From Treponema sp. (GTDB lineage Bacteria; Spirochaetota; Spirochaetia; Treponematales; Breznakiellaceae), in contig WQXC01000001.1 of NCBI GenBank assembly GCA_009785045.1, forward strand, positions 1 through 42,229: a stretch of 42,229 bases of DNA, read 5' to 3'. Position 1 is the first letter of the stretch. The number at the start of each line of letters is the position of its first letter. A program made the position numbers and the translations under genes. Positions 25,371 to 34,087 of the stretch are shown here, piece by piece. A model generated the notes under the pieces. The model made no database searches and had not been told where the DNA came from. It was given only the letters and a program-made list of their open reading frames with translations.

Positions 25371-27557
25371 ATGACAAGTGAAAAAAAACCTTCGATATAC
25401 TCAGATCGCAGCAGCATTGGCTCTGCTGAAGAACTGGATGAGTACGGTGTTTGGGTAAAGAGCGAACCTCAGGTTCTATCGACAGACGATGTTTCGGGCG
25501 GTTCTTCCGATTTTGATGACTTTGTATTGCCGGCAGAGGATTCTTTAGCCGACAGTGATGATTCATTATCATATGATGATGCAGTACTGGATCTTGACGA
25601 GGCAAAAGCACCCTCGACATCCGAGAATATTGAATTTCCGGATGACAATATTGAGCTTGATCTGGATGACGACCCGTTATCCTCGACAGCAGATTTTGCA
25701 GATCTTAATATGCCAGTCGATGAAGACACAGGGTTTGCCGATATCGGCGGCGGCGATGAACTCGAAATAGAAGATACATCTTTTGATGAATTTGAAGTTC
25801 CCGTAGCTACTTCTGCAGAAGACGAAATAATCGAAGCCGGAAACGATGATTTTGACGAAGAAGATTTTATAAGCGAAGAGTTTAACACAGAAGTCGCACT
25901 TGACGATGATTCAAATATTTCAATTGGAGATGATTCTGATCTTTCAATCAGCGATGACTTTAGTTCAGATATATCGATAAGCGATGATTCTGATCTTTCT
26001 ATTACTGATGATTCTGATCTTTCAATCGGCGATTCTCTTGATTCCGATTTATCTATCAGCGATGACCTGGACATACCTACAGTTAAATCAATCGAAAGTA
26101 ATATAAACGCTGTTCAGGATAACTTTGATTCTGTTCAGACAGGCGAAGGAGAACTTTCAACCCATCTGCTTAAAAAAATCGCCTCCGAGCTTTCATCAAT
26201 CAGAAGCGAACTGACAGATCTTAAAAAAGAATTTGCAAGCGCGCGTTCATTTGTGCCGGAAGACGGAAAACGCGACGATTCTACCGGTTTCTTTTCGGAA
26301 GAAGATGATGAAACCATTTCGCTTACAGGCGACGAGCTTGATAATATTCTTACAGATTCAACAGAGTTCGGCGCAGATGAAACGCCTAAGACATCAGGAT
26401 TTGATATCGGCGATGATGACGAAGATGAAGCAATTGCGCTTACAGGCGATGAACTTGACAACATTTTAAATTCAGCGGATTTCACCGAAGAATCGGGAAC
26501 CGAAGAAAGTCCTGAAAGTGAATTCTCGCTTGACGAAGATACAACTGATGACTTTGGTTCAGATATTCTCGGAGAAACGGAAACTGAAACCGAGATTGGA
26601 ACTGAAGCCGAAGAAGAAGATATCACCGAAGAAGATTTTATTGATATTGACACCGACGACCTTGATATCGACCTTGATCCCAACACAGTGTTTAACGATT
26701 TAGATTCAGACGAAATTGCCGCTAATGACGATGGCGATTCAGATCTCCAGACCGACAGTCTTATAGCTGATGACTTCTCTGATTTTGCCGAAAGCGACGA
26801 TACTGACATTGAAGAACTTTCCGATGATAATGAACTTGAAAAACTCCGGGAAGAAGGCGCAACACCTTTATCAGATGCGCCTGATAATACTTCATATCTC
26901 GAAGATGAAGATGATGAATCTGAATCGTTTGATCTTTCAGAAGCAGTAATTGATGAGCCGGAATTATCAGCCGACGGCATTAACGACGAATTATCTGAAC
27001 CATCAATGGATGACGATGATTTTAACCTGGATGCTCTTGATGATTTAACAATGGATTCCGAATCTGATTTAACTCCTCTTGAAGACGAAATTGAAACATT
27101 GGAAGAGGACGATGTTGTAGAAGATATCGAAGAACCGGAAGAACTGGTTGAACAGGTAATACCGGAAGTACTTGAGGCAGAATTAGAAGAACAGCCCGTT
27201 CCATTTGATGACGAGTATGATGAAGTGCTTGAAATGGAACCGGAAGAAGATATTCCTGCACCTGCACAGAAGCAACAAGCATTCCAACAGCCTGCTGCAG
27301 CTCCGGCATTTACTTCGGCTCCGGCACAGCAAATGGGATTCCAGCAGCCGGGATATGCTCCTGCTCCAACGATGCAGGCTTCTGCCGGAAAAGAACCTTT
27401 TATTATTCCTTCGGATTTAAGATCTGAACTCAGAAATATACTTAGCTACATGGATCAGCTTCTTGAGTCTCTGCCGGAAGAAAAAATTGAGGAATTTGCA
27501 AAATCTGAATACTTTGATTCCTATAAGAAACTCTTTAAGGAATTGGGGCTGGTATAA
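25371..27557 (+). CDS. Highly acidic low-complexity protein (728 aa) with coiled coil and conserved-looking C-terminal domain
   Basis: I do not recognise this gene. About 90% of it is an Asp/Glu/Ser-rich, mostly disordered sequence, with runs such as DDSDLSISDD repeated around 185-225. Within it are a probable coiled coil at about 262-295 (THLLKKIASELSSIRSELTD) and two copies of the motif LTGDELDNIL (318 and 357, 39 residues apart). A Pro/Gln/Ala-rich linker (about 628-670) leads to a compact C-terminal helical segment of about 55 residues (PSDLRSELRNILSYMDQLLE ... YFDSYKKLFKELG). No signal peptide or membrane helix is seen, so it is probably cytoplasmic. It is first in an operon with two DUF115 proteins; the next gene's start overlaps its TAA. 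It could be a scaffold whose repeated motif binds a partner; that is inference. Confidence 0.8.
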   Translation: MTSEKKPSIYSDRSSIGSAEELDEYGVWVKSEPQVLSTDDVSGGSSDFDDFVLPAEDSLADSDDSLSYDDAVLDLDEAKAPSTSENIEFPDDNIELDLDDDPLSSTADFADLNMPVDEDTGFADIGGGDELEIEDTSFDEFEVPVATSAEDEIIEAGNDDFDEEDFISEEFNTEVALDDDSNISIGDDSDLSISDDFSSDISISDDSDLSITDDSDLSIGDSLDSDLSISDDLDIPTVKSIESNINAVQDNFDSVQTGEGELSTHLLKKIASELSSIRSELTDLKKEFASARSFVPEDGKRDDSTGFFSEEDDETISLTGDELDNILTDSTEFGADETPKTSGFDIGDDDEDEAIALTGDELDNILNSADFTEESGTEESPESEFSLDEDTTDDFGSDILGETETETEIGTEAEEEDITEEDFIDIDTDDLDIDLDPNTVFNDLDSDEIAANDDGDSDLQTDSLIADDFSDFAESDDTDIEELSDDNELEKLREEGATPLSDAPDNTSYLEDEDDESESFDLSEAVIDEPELSADGINDELSEPSMDDDDFNLDALDDLTMDSESDLTPLEDEIETLEEDDVVEDIEEPEELVEQVIPEVLEAELEEQPVPFDDEYDEVLEMEPEEDIPAPAQKQQAFQQPAAAPAFTSAPAQQMGFQQPGYAPAPTMQASAGKEPFIIPSDLRSELRNILSYMDQLLESLPEEKIEEFAKSEYFDSYKKLFKELGLV

Positions 27558-28996
27558 TTACAGATAACGCAAGGCTGGACACAACCAGCGCACAGCTGCC
27601 TGCAAACATATTACACTCTCGTTATAACCCGCAGGCTGAAGCTGTACGTTATATTGATTCACTGGAAATAAAAGACAACATTGAATGCTTCATCCTTATC
27701 GAACCGGGGTTTGGCTATTTAATCCCTGCAATTCAAGAAAAATATGCCAATTGCAAAATTGCAGTACTGCATATAAACCAGCAATACGAAAGTTTTAATG
27801 TTCCTACGCTTAACAGTACAGAACCTGCACTTATTCAAAAATTTCTGGAAGAGAATATTCCGGAAGTTAACATTGATCGTATCAGAATAATTGAGTGGCG
27901 CCCGTCGTTAAATTACTACAAGGAAGCATATGTAAAACTGCTTTCGCAGGTTGTAGAATTTCTTAAACGTGCAAACGCCGGAAGAAGAACAACAGCAGCT
28001 TTTGGAGAAAGATGGGTAAGAAACTTTTTTAGAAATCTGGAAAATGTAAACTATAATGTTTTTTTCAAGCAATCATCCATTCCTGTTATTGTTACAGGTT
28101 CAGGTCCAAGTCTGGAAAAAGCAATACCGGTAATAAAAAACGTGCAGGAAACATGTTTTATAATTGCCGCTTCATCGTCGGTTTTGGCACTATCTGCAGC
28201 GGGTATAACTCCTGATATTGTAATTGCAACAGACGGCGGAAACTGGGCATTAAAACACATTTATCCGTTTTTCAGAGACTCTTGCGGCGGAATGTTTGCT
28301 GTTAATCTTTGCGCTGCCCTGCCCTCGCAATGCAAAAACATACCTCAGCTTTTAATAAATGACGGCAGTTTCTGGCAGAGTATTATCCTGCATGAGTTAT
28401 CCCTTCCATCGGTTATTATTCCGCAGAAAGGAACAGTAACAGCCGCCGCAGTTGAGCTTGCCTTTATTTTATCCGGGGATAATATCTACATGGCTGGAAT
28501 GGATTTATCTATAAAAGATATAAGAACCCATGTAAGGCCGTATGGCTTTGACAGCATTTTTTTAAACAAGGCAAACCGCTTAACTCCGTTTTATTCAGAA
28601 AGTTTTACGCGATCTTCTCTGATTCAAAAAGGCGGAAGCATGGACATATACGCATCGTGGTTTAAAACTCAGGAAGCGCTGTGGCCAAAACGGCTGTATT
28701 CAATCTGCGGAAACGGGATTTTTAAGGAAGGCATACCATCAGGAAAAAGCAGTGCAGATAAAAAAGACAGTTATTTTAAAGCAGTAAGTATTAATAAGGA
28801 TTCAAACAATTTTCGCAGAAGAGGTGTATCTGCGCTTTTAAAAGCGATGAAAAACCCGGAATATGCGCACAGTATAAAAAATGAACTTAAATCCCTTTTA
28901 TTTTCCGGTCAGGATAAGATAACAGATTGCGACATTGAAAACGAAATAAAAAAAATCGTTTTTGTTAATCCAAAGGAACAAAACTTTGATAAATAA
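27557..28996 (+). CDS. DUF115 / motility accessory factor (Maf)-like protein, first copy, with a non-canonical ATT start
   Basis: My translation from 27557 gives 479 residues without interruption. The MptE-like/DUF115 nucleotide-binding motif GSGPSL is at 181-186, followed by FIIAASSSVLALSAAGITPD, IVIATDGG, and the later MAGMDLSI. DUF115 includes Campylobacter and Aeromonas Maf proteins, involved in flagellin glycosylation, and archaeal MptE. The frame is open from a stop at 27536 onwards, but the first ATG, GTG or TTG is at 28142, inside the conserved core, which would delete 195 residues. The natural start is ATT at 27557, overlapping the upstream TAA by one base (TAATT), with GGGG 8 bases before it. 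ATA at 27554 is the alternative. The function is inferred from family and operon; the start is unusual and may instead be a sequencing error for ATG. Confidence 0.85.
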   Translation: MTDNARLDTTSAQLPANILHSRYNPQAEAVRYIDSLEIKDNIECFILIEPGFGYLIPAIQEKYANCKIAVLHINQQYESFNVPTLNSTEPALIQKFLEENIPEVNIDRIRIIEWRPSLNYYKEAYVKLLSQVVEFLKRANAGRRTTAAFGERWVRNFFRNLENVNYNVFFKQSSIPVIVTGSGPSLEKAIPVIKNVQETCFIIAASSSVLALSAAGITPDIVIATDGGNWALKHIYPFFRDSCGGMFAVNLCAALPSQCKNIPQLLINDGSFWQSIILHELSLPSVIIPQKGTVTAAAVELAFILSGDNIYMAGMDLSIKDIRTHVRPYGFDSIFLNKANRLTPFYSESFTRSSLIQKGGSMDIYASWFKTQEALWPKRLYSICGNGIFKEGIPSGKSSADKKDSYFKAVSINKDSNNFRRRGVSALLKAMKNPEYAHSIKNELKSLLFSGQDKITDCDIENEIKKIVFVNPKEQNFDK

Positions 28997-30605
28997 CGCC
29001 AAACGTTATACATTTCAAAAATCCCGCTGCGGCGAAATGGTTCCGTCTTATATTCTTGCAGATGGAAACGCACAGCCGCTGCATTCAATGATAGATCCAA
29101 AAAAAGAAGCAGAACGCCTTGTATCAATAATAGGCAGCGCGGATTTTGTAATTTTTCTGGGGTTGGGCGGCGGATTTGCCCCGGAAGCAGCGTTGGAAAA
29201 AACAAATGCAAATATTATAGCGGTAGATTTTAACAAAGACGGCATTACAGAACTTTTAACCGGCAGGGATTATTCCAAACTTTTAAATAATGACCGCTTT
29301 AGCCTTCTGGTTGATTATTCCTGTGAAGAATTAAAATCATATATTACAGCAAATTTTAATCCTGTTTTCTGCAGCGGAATAAAAACAATTCCGCTAAGAA
29401 CAAGAATAGAACAGGATGTTTCAAAATTTGAAAAAACGGCAATTGCAATACAGGAAGCCATTGAAACAATAAGCGGCGATTATTCTGTTCAGGCGCACTT
29501 TGGAAAACGCTGGTTTTCAAATATAATTCGCAATATTATTACTGCAGAAAAAAGCGGCAATAATTTCCTCGCGGATAAAAAAACGTTTTCTGCAAATAAA
29601 ATAGCAATTGCGGCGGCAGGACCGTCTTTGGATAAACAAATACCCGCTCTTGCAGAATTTAAAACGCAGGGTGGTTTTATTATCAGTTCCGACACTGCTC
29701 TTGGCGCTCTTTTGTTTAACAACATTCAGCCTGATGCGGTCGTTTCAATCGATTGTCAGCATATTAGTTATTACCACTTTATGGGCAGTAATATAAGAAG
29801 CAGCATGCAGAAGATACCGCTTATTCTGGATATCGCAAGTCCTCCATTGCTTGGCTCCATGACAGATTCACCGGTGTTTTTTTCCGGCGGTCACCCGCTT
29901 ACGCGGTATCTTTACGCTCACTGGAGGCGTTTTCCGCAATTGGATACATCCGGCGGAAATGTTACATACGTTTGCCTTTCTCTAGCGCAGTTTTTAAACG
30001 CGCAGGAAATAACGATTTTTGGAGCGGATTTTTCGTATATTAACTGCAGCGCCTATGCAAGAGGAACATACATTTATCCGTACTTTCATAATAGACAAAA
30101 TCGTTTTAAAACACTGGAAGCTCAAGCGTCTGCTTTTTTGTATCGCAGTCCTTTTTTACCGCCGGAAAACGAACAGAAAGACAAACAAAAGAAAAATTAT
30201 TACGAAACACATTCGCTCCGTTTCTACCGGAAAAGACTTGAAGAAAAAGCGTCAAAAATGACTGCAAAAATTTCCTGCGCGTTAGGTCACGGCGCTCCAA
30301 TCAATCTGATTAAAAATGAGCAGGAACAATTGCCTGCATACGCAGAAACAAATGAACAAATAGACAAATTAAGCGCTGTGGATTTTCTGAATCAATACAA
30401 AAAAGATATAATAGCGCTTCCCGAAATAAATACCATGAGTGCAAAATTAAACGAAAAAGAAAAGCAGATATTAACAACACTGCTTCCATATGCGGCAGCG
30501 GTTAAAAAGCGAAACCCGAAGCTTGGCCTTGAAAGCTTAATCAGCGAAGTAAAACGCCGCGCTATCGGAGAAATTGAATCTGTTTTAAGACAATTTAAAT
30601 TATAA
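28986..30605 (+). CDS. DUF115 / motility accessory factor (Maf)-like protein, second copy
   Basis: A 539-residue protein paralogous to the preceding one. An N-terminal Rossmann-like part has FLGLGGGFAPEAAL, and the central DUF115 domain carries AAGPSLDKQI (GPSL at 212-215), FIISSDTALGALLFNNIQPD, VVSIDCQ, SGGNVTYVCLSLAQFL and the late motif IFGADFSY. A helical C-terminal part follows. The start is taken as TTG 28986 because AAAGGA at 28972-28977 is ideally spaced; an earlier in-frame TTG at 28962 has no such site. The TTG overlaps the upstream stop by 11 bases, so translation is likely coupled. Its longer length and extra N-terminal Rossmann part suggest division of labour between the two copies. 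Flagellin glycosylation is the best guess from family knowledge; the flagellin gene is not in the window. Confidence 0.87.
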   Translation: MINNAKRYTFQKSRCGEMVPSYILADGNAQPLHSMIDPKKEAERLVSIIGSADFVIFLGLGGGFAPEAALEKTNANIIAVDFNKDGITELLTGRDYSKLLNNDRFSLLVDYSCEELKSYITANFNPVFCSGIKTIPLRTRIEQDVSKFEKTAIAIQEAIETISGDYSVQAHFGKRWFSNIIRNIITAEKSGNNFLADKKTFSANKIAIAAAGPSLDKQIPALAEFKTQGGFIISSDTALGALLFNNIQPDAVVSIDCQHISYYHFMGSNIRSSMQKIPLILDIASPPLLGSMTDSPVFFSGGHPLTRYLYAHWRRFPQLDTSGGNVTYVCLSLAQFLNAQEITIFGADFSYINCSAYARGTYIYPYFHNRQNRFKTLEAQASAFLYRSPFLPPENEQKDKQKKNYYETHSLRFYRKRLEEKASKMTAKISCALGHGAPINLIKNEQEQLPAYAETNEQIDKLSAVDFLNQYKKDIIALPEINTMSAKLNEKEKQILTTLLPYAAAVKKRNPKLGLESLISEVKRRAIGEIESVLRQFKL

Positions 30606-31076
30606 AAGCGGCTTTAGCTGCGCCATAAAATTATTTTCTGCGTTTCTCATCAGGGAAATAGCCCTGGAAAAAACAGGAATAAAGTCTCGTGGATCTTCCA
30701 AAAGCAGTTCCGCAGTAATGGAAGCCACTCTTCTGTCGGAAGAAAGAGCAACTTTTACAACTTTTGACCGTCTGTTGGAATAATTTGCGGCGTTAAGCGC
30801 ATCTTCTGCAGAAATTGAACCCAGGCTAAAACCCATATATATCTGGAAAAATTGAAGATCGTTTTCGTCAATAATAATAAAGTAGCTGTCTCCGGACACT
30901 TTAAACTGAATATCGCCGTCAATGTCTATCGATGGGAAATATCCCTCCTGACGCAGATATTCCATATAAATGCTTTGTAAGTCCGCTCTTGTCCATTCCT
31001 GTTGCGCAGCAGCAGGGAAAACAAACATACCGCCAAGAATAAAAGCTACCAGGATAAATTTACCAAACTTTGACAT
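30600..31076 (-). CDS. Secreted YbjN-like small protein
   Basis: A 158-residue protein with a signal peptide (about 1-24, cleavage near AAA|QQ). The mature part, EYLRQEGYFPSIDIDGDIQF ... YFIIIDENDLQFFQIYMGF ... ALNAANYSNRRSKVVKVAL, has the alternating alpha/beta pattern of YbjN/type III chaperone-like folds; the exact family is not certain. AAAGGAG before the ATG and a near-consensus promoter (TTGACA-16-TATACT) suggest strong expression for a small exported protein. It converges on the second DUF115 gene with a 6-base overlap and lies downstream of the MEMO-like gene on the same strand, separated by 68 bases containing its own promoter. Role unknown; it probably acts in the periplasm. Confidence 0.75.
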   Translation of the reverse strand: MSKFGKFILVAFILGGMFVFPAAAQQEWTRADLQSIYMEYLRQEGYFPSIDIDGDIQFKVSGDSYFIIIDENDLQFFQIYMGFSLGSISAEDALNAANYSNRRSKVVKVALSSDRRVASITAELLLEDPRDFIPVFSRAISLMRNAENNFMAQLKPLL

Positions 31077-31120
31077 ACACGACTCCTTTAAATTAGCAAT
31101 ATCCCCTTCCCTTGAATATC

Positions 31121-31148
31121 AGTATATCTTCCCCTGTAAATTTGTCAA
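31121..31148 (-). promoter_or_regulatory. Strong promoter for the secreted YbjN-like gene (TTGACA-16-TATACT)
   Basis: On the minus strand TTGACA (31148-31143) and TATACT (31126-31121) are spaced by 16 bp, the closest match to the sigma-70 consensus I see in the window. The -35 box overlaps the last codons of the upstream MEMO-like gene. The leader is about 38 bases and includes the AAAGGAG ribosome-binding site. Confidence 0.7.
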
Positions 31149-31981
31149 GAGAATGAAAAAGCGGCATAACCCACAAATGAATCGGGGATTTCCCCCTTGT
31201 TTTCGTCTGTTTGAATATCCGCCGAGGTGGCATACTCCAAAAGCCGCGCTTTTCCGGCACCTTCCGCCGCAGCGAACCCCATTGCTCCCAATACCGCGCC
31301 TGCCGAGCACGAAGAGGAGTCCCGCTCGGCGCAGCGCAGGACTTCTTTACTGTCTCCGGATTCTACAGCTTTAATAAAAGCAGCATCATTTACCTCGCGT
31401 ACCCATTTCAGCGCTGCCTTGCCGCTTCCCTGCGGCGAAAAACCGTAATTATAGCCATAATGCGTTAAATCCGCAGAAGCCAGGACATTGATTTTTAGGT
31501 TCATTTTTGCCGCGATTTGCGAAATAACTTTACCGCTTTCAAAAGACTGGATTTCGGCAGGCAGGCGCAGCCATAAAACCTTCGCTTTTGGAAAATAATA
31601 ATGCACCATGGGCAAAAGGACCTCGATAGTATTATCGCGGTAACGGTCTTCCCTGCCGTCAAATTCGCTTATTAAGGCGGAGCGCAGATCTGCATCTATT
31701 GTCATTGCCCCAAAAGGGGTCCTTACGGCGTCTTCCATGGCAAAAAGCGCAGGGGTGCCAGCCGGCAAGTGTCCGCCAAGCACCACAATAGTATCTGCGC
31801 TTTTACGAAGACTTGCAGCGCCAAGAGCGGCTAAACGGCCGCTATAATACCAGCCGGCATGCGGTGAAATTGCAGCGCAGCAAGAGGGGTTTTTCTCTTT
31901 AAATTCCGATAAAAAGGCAGAAACTGAACTTCTGTCACGGGGAAACCAGCCTGCAGGTAACGAATATTCTCTTATTTGCAT
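31145..31981 (-). CDS. amrB: MEMO-family protein (AmmeMemoRadiSam system protein B)
   Basis: A 278-residue MEMO1-like protein. MEMO folds resemble extradiol dioxygenases with a metal site. Visible signatures are ISPHAGWYYSGRLAALG (His41), VVLGGH, VLASADLTHYGYNYGF and the C-terminal CSAGAVLGAMGFA with the family cysteine. In many bacteria and archaea it is encoded with an AMMECR1 domain protein and a radical-SAM protein; neither is nearby here. The open frame extends to an earlier ATG at 32044 that would overlap the divergent gene and add a hydrophobic, Tyr-rich leader; the ATG at 31981 starting MQIREYSLPAGWFP is preferred. A TATAAT on this strand about 16 bases upstream implies a very short leader. 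Biochemical role in bacteria is unsettled. Confidence 0.85.
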   Translation of the reverse strand: MQIREYSLPAGWFPRDRSSVSAFLSEFKEKNPSCCAAISPHAGWYYSGRLAALGAASLRKSADTIVVLGGHLPAGTPALFAMEDAVRTPFGAMTIDADLRSALISEFDGREDRYRDNTIEVLLPMVHYYFPKAKVLWLRLPAEIQSFESGKVISQIAAKMNLKINVLASADLTHYGYNYGFSPQGSGKAALKWVREVNDAAFIKAVESGDSKEVLRCAERDSSSCSAGAVLGAMGFAAAEGAGKARLLEYATSADIQTDENKGEIPDSFVGYAAFSFS

Positions 31982-32019
31982 AAAAAATTGTCCGATAATT
32001 ATAACAGAGTAATAATAAT

Positions 32020-33168
32020 ATGGAAATGAAAAAAGATAAAGCATTAAATTTTCCGGTTAGCGGTTCAATAATTGCCGCTATTTGCATTGTTATCTATCTG
32101 ATTGCGCTGGTTCAGGGAGCCGTAAGGCTGTACCTAAGCGTAGATGAACGCAAAATTACTGCAGAACGGGAATTTTCCCATATTGCAGACCTAGCGCTTT
32201 CTGCAGGAATACAGGGCTTTATGGATGACCGTTTTGTTCAAACAATGAACAATGCGCTGGCTTCCAGCAAAAGCATAGAAGCGCTGATAATTACCGGTCC
32301 AGATAATTCTTATGCATTTGAAAAACAAACCGGCCGCGCTATTAGCTGGGTAAATAATACACCAAGATTTATAAACAGATTTTCATATTCAGATCAGAGC
32401 CATTACAGACCATTAGCCATCCCGGATGTACGCAATGCCAATATAAAAGCCGTTGCCGGAGCATTTGACTACGACAAGTTTATAAAGATTCTAAAAGACA
32501 CCCTTTTAATTATAATGACCGGTTTTGCCCTTGCTTTCTTTACAATACTTGTACAGCTACTTATGGGAAAAGGAAGCTCTCAGGAAATGGTATCGGTGAA
32601 CACTCCTGATTCTTCAAGAAGAAGAACAAGAGAATACGCAGAACAGGGAACATCGGCATCAGGACCAAAGGGTTTATACTCAACACGCAGCAATATTGGC
32701 TGGGAAGAATACACAAAAGACCGCCTTAATTCCGAACTGCACCGTTGTGCCTCGACAGAAAAAGATTTAGCGCTGGTTTTACTGGATTTTACAGATATAG
32801 CAGAAGACAGATTATTTAAACAAGCAGCAGAAGAAGCAATTAATTTCTTTACTTCAAAAGATCTTCTTTTTGAATACGGAGATCAGGGAATAACTGTAAT
32901 ACTTCCGGGATCAGGATTCGAAGCTGCAATAGCAAAATCAGAGAAATTTTATCAGCGCATTTTGGACAGATTCTCAAAAAGCTACATGCCTGCGTGCGGT
33001 CTTTGCATAGGACTTTCTTCACGTTCAGGCAGACTGCTTAACGCCGACAGGTTAATACTGGAAGCTGGAGAAGCGCTTAAAAAAGCAAAAGAAGACTCAA
33101 AAACATCCATTATCGCGTTTAAGAGCGACCCGGAAAAATACAGAGCGTTTATTGCATCTCAAAGCTAG
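32020..33168 (+). CDS. Membrane protein with degenerate GGDEF-like domain
   Basis: A 382-residue protein with membrane helices at about 15-37 and 160-182, enclosing an extracytoplasmic sensor-like segment of about 120 residues. A linker rich in Ser/Arg (RRRTREYAEQ) leads to a cytoplasmic domain at about 225-375 with GGDEF-domain topology: YTKDRLNSELHRC, LALVLLDFTD, LFEYGDQGITVILPG and GLCIGLSSRSG. The GGDEF signature position reads YGDQG, and the DxxxFK metal/GTP residues are changed, so cyclic-di-GMP synthesis is unlikely. It may serve as a sensor or binding partner. It starts at 32020 with no strong Shine-Dalgarno and is divergent from the MEMO-like gene by 38 bases; its 3' end overlaps the convergent DUF4340 gene by 20 bases. 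Confidence 0.75.
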   Translation: MEMKKDKALNFPVSGSIIAAICIVIYLIALVQGAVRLYLSVDERKITAEREFSHIADLALSAGIQGFMDDRFVQTMNNALASSKSIEALIITGPDNSYAFEKQTGRAISWVNNTPRFINRFSYSDQSHYRPLAIPDVRNANIKAVAGAFDYDKFIKILKDTLLIIMTGFALAFFTILVQLLMGKGSSQEMVSVNTPDSSRRRTREYAEQGTSASGPKGLYSTRSNIGWEEYTKDRLNSELHRCASTEKDLALVLLDFTDIAEDRLFKQAAEEAINFFTSKDLLFEYGDQGITVILPGSGFEAAIAKSEKFYQRILDRFSKSYMPACGLCIGLSSRSGRLLNADRLILEAGEALKKAKEDSKTSIIAFKSDPEKYRAFIASQS

Positions 33169-34087
33169 AAGCAGTTCTGTAAAGCCTGTTCGCAGACCAT
33201 GCCGGAATTGAATAAATATACTCTTTACCGCTGACATGCGCAAAACACCGCCCATTTTCATCCGGCTCACTGTAACGAATAGTTACGATTCTTCCGTTTC
33301 CAAATTCCAGCACCATATTTATTTGATCAAAGATTGGGTCGGTACGTGAAACAGAATCTTCAAAACTATCGCCTTCCATGTTTAATATTCCGCGGATATA
33401 ACCTTCTATACTGTTACGGCTTGGATTTTCAACATTAATTCCGGAAATTTCCCATCCCCTGTTTCTGCGTGCAAACACTTGAGTTTCATGCGGCATGTTA
33501 ACAGTAAGTTTTTGAATAACATCAATATCCATATTTCCGCTTTCGGTTTCGCTAATAAGACGCAGGTTATACCAGTTATTTACAGCGTTTGTTATATAAG
33601 TTTTTATAGTAATGGAGCCGGAACGAACTTCATTTAAATGCGCTTTACGAAAATATGTTTCGTTTCTGAATACATCATCATATCCAACCAATAGATCAAG
33701 AAGTTTATTATTATCGCTGTAAATTGCTACATTACCTGCTCCCTGTCCTATGCCAAAACGTTCATGGGAAGATGTGCCGGAAGAACGCACCGGCCAGGAT
33801 GACTTTGTTGTAAAAATTGTTAAAAAATCTTCCACCCGCATTTGACGCGCAGGAAATTCAAGACCGTCATGCAAAACAAACCACTGGTTGCTTCTTTTAA
33901 CAAGCTCAAATTCATTCCCTTCTGCATTTACAGTTATTTTATTCGCCCTGGAAGCGCTTCTTGAATCTAACCAGGCATAGGAAGATGTTTCTCCCAATCC
34001 TGCAGAAACAATAATACTTACTGTATATGTTAAAGCCAATACAGCTATCATCGATAAAAGAATAATTAGCCTTTTTTTAAACGTCAT
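33149..34087 (-). CDS. DUF4340-domain membrane-anchored protein of the Gld-like ABC operon
   Basis: A 312-residue protein with one N-terminal membrane helix (about 6-28) and a beta-rich extracytoplasmic part containing FELVKRSNQWFVLHDG, FPARQMRVEDFL, LLVGYDDVFRNETYFRK and SEPDENGRCFAHVSG, the pattern of DUF4340 proteins. In many bacteria a DUF4340 gene follows genes for a GldG-like protein, an ABC-2 permease and its ATPase, as here. It is the last gene of the operon; its ATG overlaps the GldG-like stop by 11 bases, so translation is likely coupled. Its role is unknown, but it probably sits on the outer face of the transporter. Confidence 0.8.
   Translation of the reverse strand: MTFKKRLIILLSMIAVLALTYTVSIIVSAGLGETSSYAWLDSRSASRANKITVNAEGNEFELVKRSNQWFVLHDGLEFPARQMRVEDFLTIFTTKSSWPVRSSGTSSHERFGIGQGAGNVAIYSDNNKLLDLLVGYDDVFRNETYFRKAHLNEVRSGSITIKTYITNAVNNWYNLRLISETESGNMDIDVIQKLTVNMPHETQVFARRNRGWEISGINVENPSRNSIEGYIRGILNMEGDSFEDSVSRTDPIFDQINMVLEFGNGRIVTIRYSEPDENGRCFAHVSGKEYIYSIPAWSANRLYRTASSFEMQ

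Noticed and set aside
25469..26074. 201-codon Ser-rich minus-strand frame opposite the acidic-protein gene
   Set aside because: Same composition artefact as above.
26135..26980. 281-codon Ser-rich minus-strand frame inside the acidic-protein gene
   Set aside because: It arises because Asp/Glu codons read as Ser-rich sequence on the other strand. It has no ribosome-binding site and lies wholly inside a coding region with clear context.
27557..28142. DUF115 start at GTG 28142 (shorter gene of 284 codons)
   Set aside because: It would remove the N-terminal half and the GSGPSL motif, while upstream codons in the same frame are open and encode family-like sequence right back to the previous gene's stop.
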